Part shown: positions 9,230 through 18,129 of the stretch, in pieces
Numbering within the stretch: position 1 is the stretch's first letter
How the letters are laid out: each line of letters starts with the position of its first letter
Assembly: GCA_937921555.1 (NCBI GenBank)
Contig: CAKZUV010000132.1
Coordinates: 1 to 44,114 of the forward strand
Source: an uncultured Saprospiraceae bacterium
GTDB lineage: Bacteria; Bacteroidota; Bacteroidia; Chitinophagales; Saprospiraceae
Direction of reading: 5' to 3'
Length of the DNA stretch: 44,114 nucleotides
Notes under the pieces: generated by a model
What the model was told of the DNA's origin: nothing
The model's database searches: none
Seen by the model: the letters and a program-made list of their open reading frames with translations, nothing else
Program-made: the position numbers and the translations under genes

Positions 9230-10270
9230 TTGAGTGAAATAATTCTAACCATTGACGGCATTGATCCCGTAGCACTCTACGGTGAAAAAAATGTCAAACT
9301 AAACCTGATCCGAAAAGCCTATCCCGATATTACCATTACCTCCCGTGGCAACAGTCTGAAAATAGCCGGAGACAAAAAGCAGGCACAAAAAGCAAAAAAT
9401 AAATTTGAACTGATGGTCCGTCTCCTCCGGGAACAACACGAACTAAGCGTTCAGACGGTGGAAGAACTAATTGGCGGAACCAATCCTTTCGACAGCAAGC
9501 TGGGCAACGGAAACAGTAATGCTACGCTGGTCCACGGCCGGGGCGGAAAAGCCATCAAAGCAAAGACGATTAATCAGCGAAAACTCATCGCCTCTTCGGA
9601 TGAAAATGACATACTTTTTGCGATTGGTCCCGCGGGTACCGGAAAAACATATACGGCCGTAGCGCTGGCAGTACGGGCACTTAAAAACCGGGTCGTCAAG
9701 AAAATTATTCTGACGCGTCCGGCGGTGGAGGCCGGCGAAAGTCTTGGGTTTTTACCAGGTGATCTGAAGGATAAAGTAGATCCTTATTTGCGTCCACTGT
9801 ACGACTCACTGGACGATATGCTGCCATTGGATAAGCTGAATTATTTTATGACCAACCGGATTATTGAGGTGGCACCGCTGGCGTTTATGCGGGGCCGGAC
9901 CCTGGACAATGCTTTCATCATTCTGGACGAAGCACAGAACGCCACATCTATGCAAATTAAAATGTTTTTGACGCGTATCGGTCCTTCGGCCAAATGCATC
10001 ATCACGGGGGATCTTTCTCAGATTGATTTGCCGTACAACCAGAAATCAGGATTACGACATGCGATGAATATTCTCACAGATGTGAAGGGTATCGGGATTG
10101 TAAAATTAACCGCAGAAGATGTGGTGCGCCACCGTTTGGTAAAGGAAATTATTGTGGCGTACGACAAATCTGATCAGATCCGGCAAGAGCGGCGGGAAAA
10201 AGAAAAACAGGAACGCGAAGCGGATAAAAATAAAACGGAGCAATCAAAAAACAAGAAAAAAGATGACTAG
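9230..10270 (+). CDS. phoH: PhoH-family ATPase
   Basis: This is a cytoplasmic ATPase of the PhoH (PhoH-like) family, thought to act in RNA metabolism. The 346-residue protein has an N-terminal KH-like segment (about 1-70), a Walker A motif GPAGTGKT at 133-140 and a Walker B motif FIILDEAQN near 228. It ends in a highly charged Lys/Glu-rich tail. The start codon is TTG: the reading MSEIILTIDGIDP gives the usual PhoH opening and no ATG lies nearby. The last 8 bases overlap the OsmC-like gene, so the two are probably translated together. Confidence 0.92.
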   Translation: MSEIILTIDGIDPVALYGEKNVKLNLIRKAYPDITITSRGNSLKIAGDKKQAQKAKNKFELMVRLLREQHELSVQTVEELIGGTNPFDSKLGNGNSNATLVHGRGGKAIKAKTINQRKLIASSDENDILFAIGPAGTGKTYTAVALAVRALKNRVVKKIILTRPAVEAGESLGFLPGDLKDKVDPYLRPLYDSLDDMLPLDKLNYFMTNRIIEVAPLAFMRGRTLDNAFIILDEAQNATSMQIKMFLTRIGPSAKCIITGDLSQIDLPYNQKSGLRHAMNILTDVKGIGIVKLTAEDVVRHRLVKEIIVAYDKSDQIRQERREKEKQEREADKNKTEQSKNKKKDD

Positions 10271-10664
10271 CAAAATCACTTACCAAAACAATCTCAGAAC
10301 GGCCGCGGTACATCTACAATCGGGTAATGAAATTTTGACGGATGCGCCCGTGGATAATCGTGGCAAAGGGGAAGCGTTTTCCCCCACCGATCTGCTCGCG
10401 ACTTCTCTGGGAAGTTGTATTTTGACCATCATGGGAATCAAAGCGGCGGATAAAGGGATTGATATGACCGGAGCTACGGCTGAGGTAAATAAAATCATGG
10501 GAAGTAATCCGCGCAGAATCGTACGACTGGAGGTGACTATTCAAATGCCCGACAATGGATTTACAGAAAAAGAAAAAACACTATTGGAGGCAGCATCTCA
10601 CGGATGTCCCGTGGGTAAAAGTCTGCACCCGGATTTAGAAGAGGTTATTAAAATTAATTGGTAA
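10263..10664 (+). CDS. OsmC-family peroxidase-like protein
   Basis: This is a 133-residue OsmC/Ohr-fold protein. The start at the ATG within phoH's last codons gives MTSKITYQNNLRTAAVHLQS, the usual OsmC N-terminus. The two redox cysteines expected for the family are visible: Cys52 in ATSLGSCIL and Cys115 in ASHGCPVGKSL. Such proteins reduce organic hydroperoxides, but members of this subgroup are poorly characterised, so the substrate is not assigned. Its frame is open further upstream inside phoH; that extension is only basic phoH-tail sequence and is not credible as protein. Confidence 0.9.
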   Translation: MTSKITYQNNLRTAAVHLQSGNEILTDAPVDNRGKGEAFSPTDLLATSLGSCILTIMGIKAADKGIDMTGATAEVNKIMGSNPRRIVRLEVTIQMPDNGFTEKEKTLLEAASHGCPVGKSLHPDLEEVIKINW

Positions 10665-10725
10665 TTTTTTGTAAAAATTCCTGGCCAGATAAGAGCTTGT
10701 CTAATCTATTTCACATTTTATTTTT

Positions 10726-11958
10726 ATGATTTATCAATTAAAAAAAACGGATTCAAAAATTGTTGGAAACCTGACACTGGATGGCTCAAAAAGTATCAGC
10801 AACCGGGTATTGCTGATTAATGCGCTGTGCGAAGGCAATTTTAAGATTGACCGTCTTTCCACTTCTAAAGATACGACTACGCTTCAGCATCTTCTGACAC
10901 TTAACGAGGGAACGTTTGACGCGGGTGCTGCTGGGACAACTTTTCGCTTTATGACGGCGTATCTCGCCTTACAGCCGGGCACACAGATACTGACGGGTTC
11001 GGAACGAATGAAGCAGCGGCCAGTGGGCGTACTGGCGGAAGCGTTGAACGAACTGGGCGCAGATATTCAATTTTTAGAAAAACCCGGGTATCCGCCGTTG
11101 TCTATTGGTACGGGTAATTTTGGTTCCGTGAACGAGTTGCGGATTCCGGCCAATATCAGCAGTCAGTTTATTTCAGCCCTGCTGATGATTGCTCCTGTTC
11201 TGCCAAATGGTCTGACATTGCACCTGGAAGGCGAGATTGTCTCGCGGCCTTATATTCAAATGACATTGAGTCTGATGAAACGCTTTGGCGTACACGCGCA
11301 GTGGGTGGGTCCGACGATTGAAATAAAAAAACAAAGCTACCGGGCAAAAGATTTTATCGTAGAGGCTGACTGGTCCGCAGCGTCATATTATTACGCACTG
11401 GCCGCATTTTCGGAAGAACTTCATCTTCATCTGGGAGGTCTGTTTGAGGATAGTTTACAAGGTGATTCGGTGCTGGCCGAGATGATGACTCAGTTCGGTG
11501 TAGATACGGAATTTGTGTCGGACGGAGCAGTCCTGACCAAAGGAAAACCTTCTTCGGTAGATTCTTTTCAGTGGAATTTTATCAATTGTCCGGATATTGC
11601 CCAAACGCTGGCAGTGGTCTGCGGTGGTCTGGGCGTAGAGGGTTATTTTACCGGATTGCGTACGCTGAAAATAAAGGAAACAGACCGGGTACAGGCGTTG
11701 CAGGATGAACTAAAAAAAATTGGGGTAGACTTTGGGGAAACGGAAGTCCGCCAGGGAGTGAGTTGTCAGGTAAAAGGGAAAGCAGTGATCCAAGATCCCG
11801 AATTTGCCACGTACGAAGACCACCGGATGGCTATGGCTTTTGCGCCGCTGGCGATGTTTGGAACAATAAAAATTGCGGAACCCATGGTGGTGGTAAAATC
11901 TTATCCCCACTTTTATGACGATCTGAAAAAACTCGGATTTACGGTAGAAAGTGTATAG
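10726..11958 (+). CDS. aroA: 3-phosphoshikimate 1-carboxyvinyltransferase (EPSP synthase)
   Basis: AroA transfers the enolpyruvyl group of PEP to shikimate 3-phosphate in the sixth step of the shikimate pathway. The 410-residue length is slightly short for the family but normal in Bacteroidota. Visible motifs are LDGSKSISNRVLLINALCEG near 18-37 (shikimate-3-phosphate binding), AGAAGTTFRFMTAYL near 67-81, and LRTLKIKETDRVQALQDEL near 310 with the conserved KETDR. The pabB-like gene starts on the very next base after its stop, so the two chorismate-related genes form one transcriptional unit. Confidence 0.96.
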   Translation: MIYQLKKTDSKIVGNLTLDGSKSISNRVLLINALCEGNFKIDRLSTSKDTTTLQHLLTLNEGTFDAGAAGTTFRFMTAYLALQPGTQILTGSERMKQRPVGVLAEALNELGADIQFLEKPGYPPLSIGTGNFGSVNELRIPANISSQFISALLMIAPVLPNGLTLHLEGEIVSRPYIQMTLSLMKRFGVHAQWVGPTIEIKKQSYRAKDFIVEADWSAASYYYALAAFSEELHLHLGGLFEDSLQGDSVLAEMMTQFGVDTEFVSDGAVLTKGKPSSVDSFQWNFINCPDIAQTLAVVCGGLGVEGYFTGLRTLKIKETDRVQALQDELKKIGVDFGETEVRQGVSCQVKGKAVIQDPEFATYEDHRMAMAFAPLAMFGTIKIAEPMVVVKSYPHFYDDLKKLGFTVESV

Positions 11959-13290
11959 ATGAAGGAAGTGATTGACCGACAAAAACAAACCTTTAAGATA
12001 ACATCGCTGCCAAAAATAAAGCAGCAGTTATTTCGCTGGGCACAAGGTTTCAATCCTGTTTGCTATCTGGATAGTAATGCTTATGGTCAGGGCTTGTACG
12101 GTAATTACGAAGGATTGCTGGCTGTGGGCCAGCAAGATCAATTTTCTTATCATTTGAGTCAACCTGCTCCTTTTCAGCAATTACGGGATTTTCATAAAAA
12201 AACAGGCGGCTGGTTATTTGGTTATTTAAGTTACGACCTGAAAAACAAGATTGAAAAGCTCCATTCCCGGAATCCGGATTATATTCAGTTGCCGGAAATG
12301 CATTTTTTTCAACCCGTTTATTTGATACAAATTTTTTCTGACAAAGTAGAAATTAGTAGTTGCAAAGAATCTCCGGCTGAAATCTGGAAAACTATTCAAA
12401 CTTTTCCGGACACGCCTATATCCGATTTTACTACGATTGATCCGACCCAGATAAAACCCAGAATTAGTAAAGCGGATTATTTAGATACCGTTACAAAAAT
12501 AAAAGACCATCTTTTGCGTGGCGATATCTACGAAATGAATTTCTGCCAGGAATTTTATGTCGATGATATTGACCTTTCTCCCACTGCTCTTTTTTACAAA
12601 TTTAATAAAATCAGTCAGGCTCCTTTTTCAGCCTTTTACCGGTTGGATAATAAATATTTGCTTTGCGCCAGTCCGGAACGATTTCTAAAAAAAGAAGAAT
12701 CACAACTCATTTCTCAACCCATCAAAGGAACCATCAAACGTGGAAAAACGGCTTCCGAAAATAAAAAACTGACACAACAATTACTGACCAGCCGAAAGGA
12801 CCGTTCCGAAAATGTGATGATTGTGGATCTGGTCAGAAATGATCTTTCCCGCACCTGTATACCGGGTTCGGTGCAAGTAAAAGAATTATTTGGTATCTAT
12901 CCTTTCGCGCAGGTTAATCACCTGATTTCTACCGTCACGGGTACTCTGGCTCCGTCTTTCGACTTTGCGGATGTGCTCAAAAATGCTTTCCCGATGGGAT
13001 CCATGACCGGAGCCCCAAAAATCCGGAGTATGGAACTGATAGAACAGTACGAACAGTCCAAACGCGGGCTGTACTCAGGGGCCGTTGGGTACATCACACC
13101 GGCAGGGGATTTTGATTTTAATGTGGTTATCCGGAGCATGCTGTACAACGCAGCGGAGCGTTACCTTTCGTTTCAAGTCGGCGGAGCCATTGTGAACGAT
13201 TCCGTTCCGGAGCTGGAGTACGAGGAGTGTCTGCTGAAAGTGACGGGAATCCGGCGCGCATTATGTGAACAGGAAGATTTTCCGGAATAG
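11959..13290 (+). CDS. pabB: Chorismate-binding enzyme, aminodeoxychorismate synthase component I type
   Basis: This 443-residue protein of the anthranilate synthase component I/PabB family acts on chorismate made downstream of the neighbouring aroA product. The C-terminal chorismate-binding domain is intact: QPIKGTIKRGKTA near 253-265, ENVMIVDLVRNDLSRTC near 282-298, GSMTGAPKIRSMELIEQYE near 350-368 and SGAVGYITPAGDFDFNVVIR following. The N-terminal domain is the diverged PabB-like type. No glutamine amidotransferase partner (pabA/trpG) is in the window, and trp genes are absent, so folate-branch PabB is preferred over TrpE. The start codon abuts the aroA stop with no gap. Confidence 0.85.
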   Translation: MKEVIDRQKQTFKITSLPKIKQQLFRWAQGFNPVCYLDSNAYGQGLYGNYEGLLAVGQQDQFSYHLSQPAPFQQLRDFHKKTGGWLFGYLSYDLKNKIEKLHSRNPDYIQLPEMHFFQPVYLIQIFSDKVEISSCKESPAEIWKTIQTFPDTPISDFTTIDPTQIKPRISKADYLDTVTKIKDHLLRGDIYEMNFCQEFYVDDIDLSPTALFYKFNKISQAPFSAFYRLDNKYLLCASPERFLKKEESQLISQPIKGTIKRGKTASENKKLTQQLLTSRKDRSENVMIVDLVRNDLSRTCIPGSVQVKELFGIYPFAQVNHLISTVTGTLAPSFDFADVLKNAFPMGSMTGAPKIRSMELIEQYEQSKRGLYSGAVGYITPAGDFDFNVVIRSMLYNAAERYLSFQVGGAIVNDSVPELEYEECLLKVTGIRRALCEQEDFPE

Positions 13291-13385
13291 TATCAAAACT
13301 GGCTAACTCCAATCCCCAAAATTTATCACCTGTGCTAATATTACATCAGGCACCTTCCGGGCCGGTTACCTTCCTCCTTTTTGTT

Positions 13386-13393
13386 TAATTTTG
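13386..13393 (+). promoter_or_regulatory. Possible -7 element for the radical SAM gene
   Basis: TAATTTTG fits the Bacteroidota -7 consensus TAnnTTTG and lies 7 bases before the ATG at 13401. A transcription start about 5-7 bases downstream would make the mRNA nearly leaderless. No TTTG -33 element is evident at the usual distance, so this is a weak call. Confidence 0.25.
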
Positions 13394-13400
13394 TTCTATC

Positions 13401-14423
13401 ATGAATATCTACTTCAACGATACAATGGCATTTTTGCGAAAGCTGACCATCCGGCGGCTTTGGAACATCACCAAGGTGTTTGTCTCCTTCTATGTAACAA
13501 AATGGACGCGTAAGCCGATTCAGTGGGGAATGCCGATGACGATCAGTATGGAACCGACAACTGCCTGTAACTTACGTTGTCCGGAATGTCCCAGCGGATT
13601 GCGGGCTTTCAGCCGTCCTACGGGAAATCTGAAAGAAGATTTTTTCCGGGATACGATCGACGAACTACACAAGGAACTACTCTACCTCATCTTTTATTTT
13701 CAGGGAGAACCTTACATCAATCCGAAATTTCTGGAGATGGTAAAATATGCCGACGAACGGGGAATTTATACCATCACCTCCACCAACGCGCATTTTCTCA
13801 ATGATGAAAATGCCCGCAAGACGATTGAGTCTGGCTTAAACAGACTTATTATTTCGGTGGATGGCACGACGCAGGAGGTATACGAAAATTACCGAAAAGA
13901 GGGAAAACTGGAAAATGTCCTCATGGGCGCCCGAAACGTAGTGAAGTGGAAAAAGAAATTAAATTCTAAAACGCCACACATTATTTTTCAATTTTTGGTG
14001 GTTAAACCAAATGAGCATCAGATTCCGGAAATTTATAAACTGGCCGAAGAAATCGGTGTGGATGAGGTAAAATTAAAAACGGCGCAGGTTTATGATTATG
14101 AGCACGGAAATGAGCTGATTCCTACGATTGATAAATATGCCCGGTACCGGCAAACGTCCGATGGCACCTACGAAGTAAAAAACGAATTACTGGATCATTG
14201 CTGGAAGTTGTGGCACGCCTGTGTGATTACCTGGGATGGTTTAGTCGTTCCCTGTTGTTTCGATAAGGATGCTACGCACCGGCTGGGAGATTTAAAAAAA
14301 GAAAGTTTCAGAGAAGCATGGCAAGGTCCCACTTACCAGGGTTTCAGAGCAAAACTCTTAAAAGGACGAGACCAGATTGACATCTGTAAAAACTGTACGG
14401 AAGGTTGCAAGGTGTGGGCTTAG
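13401..14423 (+). CDS. Radical SAM/SPASM-domain protein
   Basis: The 340-residue protein carries the radical SAM cluster motif CxxxCxxC at Cys56, Cys60 and Cys63 (TACNLRCPECPSG), which binds a [4Fe-4S] cluster used to cleave S-adenosylmethionine. A C-terminal SPASM domain with cysteines in CWKLWHACVITWDG, VPCCFDKD and CKNCTEGCKVWA would hold auxiliary iron-sulfur clusters. The N-terminal 45 residues are basic and amphipathic. There is no candidate peptide substrate or maturase partner next to it, so the reaction is unknown. It is a single gene, following pabB after 110 bases and preceding a 317-base gap. Confidence 0.9.
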   Translation: MNIYFNDTMAFLRKLTIRRLWNITKVFVSFYVTKWTRKPIQWGMPMTISMEPTTACNLRCPECPSGLRAFSRPTGNLKEDFFRDTIDELHKELLYLIFYFQGEPYINPKFLEMVKYADERGIYTITSTNAHFLNDENARKTIESGLNRLIISVDGTTQEVYENYRKEGKLENVLMGARNVVKWKKKLNSKTPHIIFQFLVVKPNEHQIPEIYKLAEEIGVDEVKLKTAQVYDYEHGNELIPTIDKYARYRQTSDGTYEVKNELLDHCWKLWHACVITWDGLVVPCCFDKDATHRLGDLKKESFREAWQGPTYQGFRAKLLKGRDQIDICKNCTEGCKVWA

Positions 14424-14443
14424 AACCAGTTCTTAGTGAGGCT

Positions 14444-14464
14444 CCCCGAGGCAAGCCGTCGGGG
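14444..14464. repeat. Small imperfect inverted repeat
   Basis: CCCCGA and TCGGGG pair around a 9-base middle segment, just 20 bases after the stop of the radical SAM gene. It has no following T-run on the plus strand. It could still slow transcription or mark a decayed intergenic repeat. Confidence 0.3.
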
Positions 14465-14527
14465 TATCGCTCAGCGCTTAACACAGTTAATCGGTAAATG
14501 AGTTAATCAGTCCCGCTGGCGTGTTCA

Positions 14528-14546
14528 TCCGAGGTAGAGCCTCGGA
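14528..14546. repeat. Small hairpin between the radical SAM and exonuclease genes
   Basis: TCCGAGG and CCTCGGA form a perfect 7-bp stem with a 5-base loop. The rest of the 317-base gap (14424-14740) is AT-rich toward the exonuclease start, and I see no gene or tRNA in it. Confidence 0.35.
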
Positions 14547-14740
14547 GAGTTCTTATTGATTAAAACAAAAAATCCCGTTTAAACATCGTAAATGCTCAAA
14601 TAGGATTAGGTGTGTTATAAAAGCTGTATCAGGCTTTCCAATACGCTTTGGGACTTGGAAGTTTTGTAAAAACTCCGACGGTAAATTTAGACATATATCC
14701 GGAAAGCATGCTATTTTTTTGAGAAAATTTAAATTCTAAA

Positions 14741-15511
14741 ATGAAAAAATCCATTGTTAGCTATAATGTAAATGGTATTCGCGCAGCGGTAAAAAAAGGA
14801 TTACTCGACTGGATGAAAGCCGGGCAGTATGATATTGTTTGTCTGCAGGAAACCAAGTGTCAGCCCGATCAGGGCCCCATCGAAGAACTCGAAGAGATGG
14901 GCTATCACCATTGCTGGCACAGCGCTCAGAAAAAGGGTTATAGCAGTGTGGCTACCTTTTCAAAAGTAAAACCAGACCATGTTGTTGCCGGTACCGGAAT
15001 AGAAAAATATGACCTGGAAGGCCGGGTGCTGAGAACTGATTTTGGCGACGTAACGCTGCTGAATTGTTACTTTCCCTCGGGATCAAGTGGCGAAGAAAGA
15101 CAGGGTTTTAAATACGAATTTCTGAATGATTTTTATCCCTGGATTGAGAAACTCAAAAAGGAACGACCCAAGCTAATCGTCGTCGGGGACTATAATATTG
15201 CCCACGAGGATATCGATATTCACAATCCAAAAGGAAACAAGAATTCTTCCGGTTTTCTCCCCGAAGAACGGGCCTGGATGACCAAATGGCTGGACAGTGG
15301 GTTTACCGACAGCTTCCGGTATTTGCATCCCGAAAAACAGGAATTCAGCTGGTGGACCTACCGCTTTAATTGTCGTGCAAAAAATAAAGGCTGGCGGATT
15401 GATTATCAGTGTATCACAAACAATCTGAAAGACCAGTTAAAGACTGCCCGGCAACTGGGGGATGCAGTGCATTCCGATCACTGTCCCGTTTTGATAGAGA
15501 TTGATTTTTAG
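14741..15511 (+). CDS. xth: Exodeoxyribonuclease III (AP endonuclease, ExoA type)
   Basis: This 256-residue base-excision-repair nuclease cuts at abasic sites and degrades DNA 3'-5'. Motifs of the EEP superfamily are in order: SYNVNGIRAAVKKGL near 7-21, LQETKCQ near 35-41 with the metal-binding Glu, GDYNIAHEDIDIHNPK near 148-163 and a C-terminal SDHCPVLIEIDF with the catalytic Asp-His pair. The length is full. It is convergent with the thioredoxin-fold gene, whose stop lies one base beyond its own, so the two 3' ends nearly touch. Confidence 0.94.
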   Translation: MKKSIVSYNVNGIRAAVKKGLLDWMKAGQYDIVCLQETKCQPDQGPIEELEEMGYHHCWHSAQKKGYSSVATFSKVKPDHVVAGTGIEKYDLEGRVLRTDFGDVTLLNCYFPSGSSGEERQGFKYEFLNDFYPWIEKLKKERPKLIVVGDYNIAHEDIDIHNPKGNKNSSGFLPEERAWMTKWLDSGFTDSFRYLHPEKQEFSWWTYRFNCRAKNKGWRIDYQCITNNLKDQLKTARQLGDAVHSDHCPVLIEIDF

Positions 15512-15512
15512 T

Positions 15513-16694
15513 TTAATTTTCGGCTGGCTCCGGATTATTAATTTTTTCTAACAATTCCTTCGTTGCACTATTATCAATCGACTCTTTTTCGGCAAGAACG
15601 ATCGCTTTGTTAGCCGTCTTGATCGCTTTACGCTTTTTGCCAAGACCGTAATACAAGTGCGCCATTGTGTCGTTATTGTAATAATTATTGTCCAGTTTGA
15701 CTGACTGCTTTGCAAACTTCACTGCCTGCTTTAATCTTTTTTTATCCTTGGTGATTTTATAAAATGTCCAGGCAACTTCGTTGAGTTCGGCCTGATCATC
15801 GGCCTTGTATTTTTTATAATAAGCCGTGGCGGCGTCCATATATTTTTCCCGGTCTCCGGCCTGCCGGTAGTACGTCATAGAAAAACGCGCCGTCATTTGT
15901 TCGGCCCGGTCCGGATAAGCTTTTTGGAATAACCGCTCAATTTGAGCCAGGCTGCTATCGTCTTTTGTGTCTTCGATGGAAGCGTAAATCACTTCCTGAA
16001 CTTTCGCCATCACCGCATTCTGTCCGTACATATCAGCGAATAACTGTTTGTTTTCCAAAAGGTAATCAAACAATTCAGAATCAGCATTGACGATATAATT
16101 GAAAAGGAAAGTCCGGTTTTCTTCCGTTCCCCAGTCTTCCTGCGTCTTTAAATATTCGAGCGCGATATCGTCGTGACTGCCATCCGCAATATCATAGCGA
16201 ATCCTGGTATATTTTTTTAGAAATTCAGGATCACGATCTCCGTCCTGATATTGTTTCTCGAATGCAGACAATCTTCCCGTTGGATTTACGGCTTCATTAC
16301 CGAGCGCAATAAACTGGCTGACATCGTGAAATCCCGCGGTACGGTGCATTATTTTTCCATTACCATCAATAAATAAAAAAGTGGGAAAAGCATTGACATT
16401 ATAATCTCTGGCCAGTTTTATTCCCTGCCCTTTTTCCATATCCATTTTTACGTTGATAAACATGGCATTATAAAAACTACCGACTTCCATTTGTGGAAAA
16501 ACGTCCCGGTCCATTTTTTTACAGGGACCACACCAGGTCGTGTAAGCATCCACAAAAATCAGTTTATCTTCCGCTTTGGCCTGCGCCAAAATAGAAGACC
16601 AATCATCTTTTTTAAATACAATACCATCACTGCCCTGCGCCATCAGGCTACAAGTTATCAGGCATAGAAAAGCCAGAAAATTTAATTTTTTCAT
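15513..16694 (-). CDS. Secreted thioredoxin-fold protein with TPR-like C-terminus (copy 1)
   Basis: The 393-residue protein begins with a signal peptide (MKKLNFLAFLCLITCSLMAQ). A thioredoxin domain follows, with the redox motif WCGPC at Cys55 and Cys58 and a cis-proline region (NAFPTFLFIDGNGK). Residues about 160-390 are helical, with TPR-like repeats near the end (NDTMAHLYYGLGKKRKAIKT). It probably acts in the periplasm as a thiol-disulfide reductase or chaperone. Its neighbour at 16768-17928 is a paralogue with the same architecture, 73 bases upstream on the same strand, which suggests tandem duplication and co-transcription. The exact partner is unknown. Confidence 0.85.
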   Translation of the reverse strand: MKKLNFLAFLCLITCSLMAQGSDGIVFKKDDWSSILAQAKAEDKLIFVDAYTTWCGPCKKMDRDVFPQMEVGSFYNAMFINVKMDMEKGQGIKLARDYNVNAFPTFLFIDGNGKIMHRTAGFHDVSQFIALGNEAVNPTGRLSAFEKQYQDGDRDPEFLKKYTRIRYDIADGSHDDIALEYLKTQEDWGTEENRTFLFNYIVNADSELFDYLLENKQLFADMYGQNAVMAKVQEVIYASIEDTKDDSSLAQIERLFQKAYPDRAEQMTARFSMTYYRQAGDREKYMDAATAYYKKYKADDQAELNEVAWTFYKITKDKKRLKQAVKFAKQSVKLDNNYYNNDTMAHLYYGLGKKRKAIKTANKAIVLAEKESIDNSATKELLEKINNPEPAEN

Positions 16695-16767
16695 GTTCGT
16701 TTGATTGTGTAAATAACTGCTAAGCGACTAAGAGCATGTCTAAAATCAGGCAAGACGGTCCATGTAC

Positions 16768-17928
16768 TTATTTACCCAAAGACTGCATCAACTGTTCGGC
16801 GGCTTTTTCCTGTGTCGCATCTCCCTGTGCCATTTTTTTGGCCTTCTCCGCTACCTTAATTGCATCTTTAGATTTGCCCATTTTCTTTAAAATCTGAGCC
16901 TGCGTAAAATAATAGGCAATATCGGTGCCACTACTGGCAGCAGATTTAGCATATTTCTCGGCTTGTTTGAGTGCCTGAGGATTTTTTTCGTATTGCTTTA
17001 CAACCACTATTGCCAGTTTGTGCAAGTTGTCGGGATTTTTCTTGTAGATTTTAGCCAGGGCATCGGCGGATTTTAGGTACGCGGCCGGCTCCTGATCCGC
17101 CGCGTGGTAACGCATGGCCTGGGTATGTTCAAATGCCTCCGCTTTATCAGGTGCCACGAGTCTTAATTTACCAGTCGCCTCGGTGATTAAGTCATAATAT
17201 TTATATTCGATGGCTTTGTCAGCCGTTCGGATACAGGCCGCCTCAATCCGGTCATTCACTGCGGCTTCGGAGGTCAGTTGTACAATGGCTGGTTTGTGCT
17301 TCATCAATAAATCGAAGATGCGGGAATCCGCTTCCGTGGTTGCCTCCAGGATGAATCGCAGATTTTCTTCGGTCGTTAAATCTTTTTGTGATTTGATGTA
17401 GTCATTGGCAATTTTCAGACTTGGCTTACCGGCTTTATTGAGTGCTTTGACATAATTGTAGACGAGATCGTAGTCTCTTTTTCCTTCGTTATACTCCGCC
17501 TCGTAATCTCCACTCTTGTCGTTTTTTTTCATCGCCATCTGGCCCAACTGGATAAATTGTTCCGGACTTTTTCCGCCTTTGGTTACGTGGGCTACCTTTC
17601 CATCTCCGTCGATATAGTACAAAGTTGGAAAAGCCGATACGGGATATTTTTTTTGAAATTTTCTGCCGGGTGTTTTCTCCATGTCTATTTTCATGGCGAT
17701 GAAATTCTTATTATAAAACTCCCCAACTGCGTCCTGCGTAAATACCTGCTTGGACATTCGCTTGCACGGTCCGCACCACGTAGTGTAGGCGTCAACAAAG
17801 ATTAATTTATCTTCTTTTTTTGCCTTTTCCAGTGCTTCTTCCCAGGTTCCCTGAAAAAAGTCAATTCCGCCAGCGTGTACAGCAGTGGCGGCCAGTAAAA
17901 TGAAAAGACTGAAAATGAGTTGTTTCAT
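16768..17928 (-). CDS. Secreted thioredoxin-fold protein with TPR-like C-terminus (copy 2)
   Basis: This is the paralogue of the downstream gene, 386 residues from the ATG at 17928. That start gives a clean signal peptide, MKQLIFSLFILLAATAVHAG; an ATG ten codons upstream only adds a charged leader. The motif WCGPC (Cys52, Cys55) sits in a thioredoxin domain very similar to copy 1 (KLIFVDAYTTWCGPCK is identical in both). The C-terminal part is helical and repeat-like (SAASSGTDIAYYFTQAQILK). The helical parts of the two copies have diverged much more than the thioredoxin domains, so the partners may differ. Confidence 0.85.
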   Translation of the reverse strand: MKQLIFSLFILLAATAVHAGGIDFFQGTWEEALEKAKKEDKLIFVDAYTTWCGPCKRMSKQVFTQDAVGEFYNKNFIAMKIDMEKTPGRKFQKKYPVSAFPTLYYIDGDGKVAHVTKGGKSPEQFIQLGQMAMKKNDKSGDYEAEYNEGKRDYDLVYNYVKALNKAGKPSLKIANDYIKSQKDLTTEENLRFILEATTEADSRIFDLLMKHKPAIVQLTSEAAVNDRIEAACIRTADKAIEYKYYDLITEATGKLRLVAPDKAEAFEHTQAMRYHAADQEPAAYLKSADALAKIYKKNPDNLHKLAIVVVKQYEKNPQALKQAEKYAKSAASSGTDIAYYFTQAQILKKMGKSKDAIKVAEKAKKMAQGDATQEKAAEQLMQSLGK

Positions 17929-18129
17929 GATGGATAATTTTTTATAGTTTTTTGCCAAAAAGCTGCACCTGTCATTTATTACAGGTTCTTATATGTTTTA
18001 AAGTTCTAAGATAATACTATTCTGAGATACCTGCCAATCGACGGTGCAGATAGAAGGTCGGCCAAGGCAGGAAGAAGAAAATTTAACAAAAATCTAACAA
18101 TTCCGGGACTGGTAAATCCTTTTTTAAGC

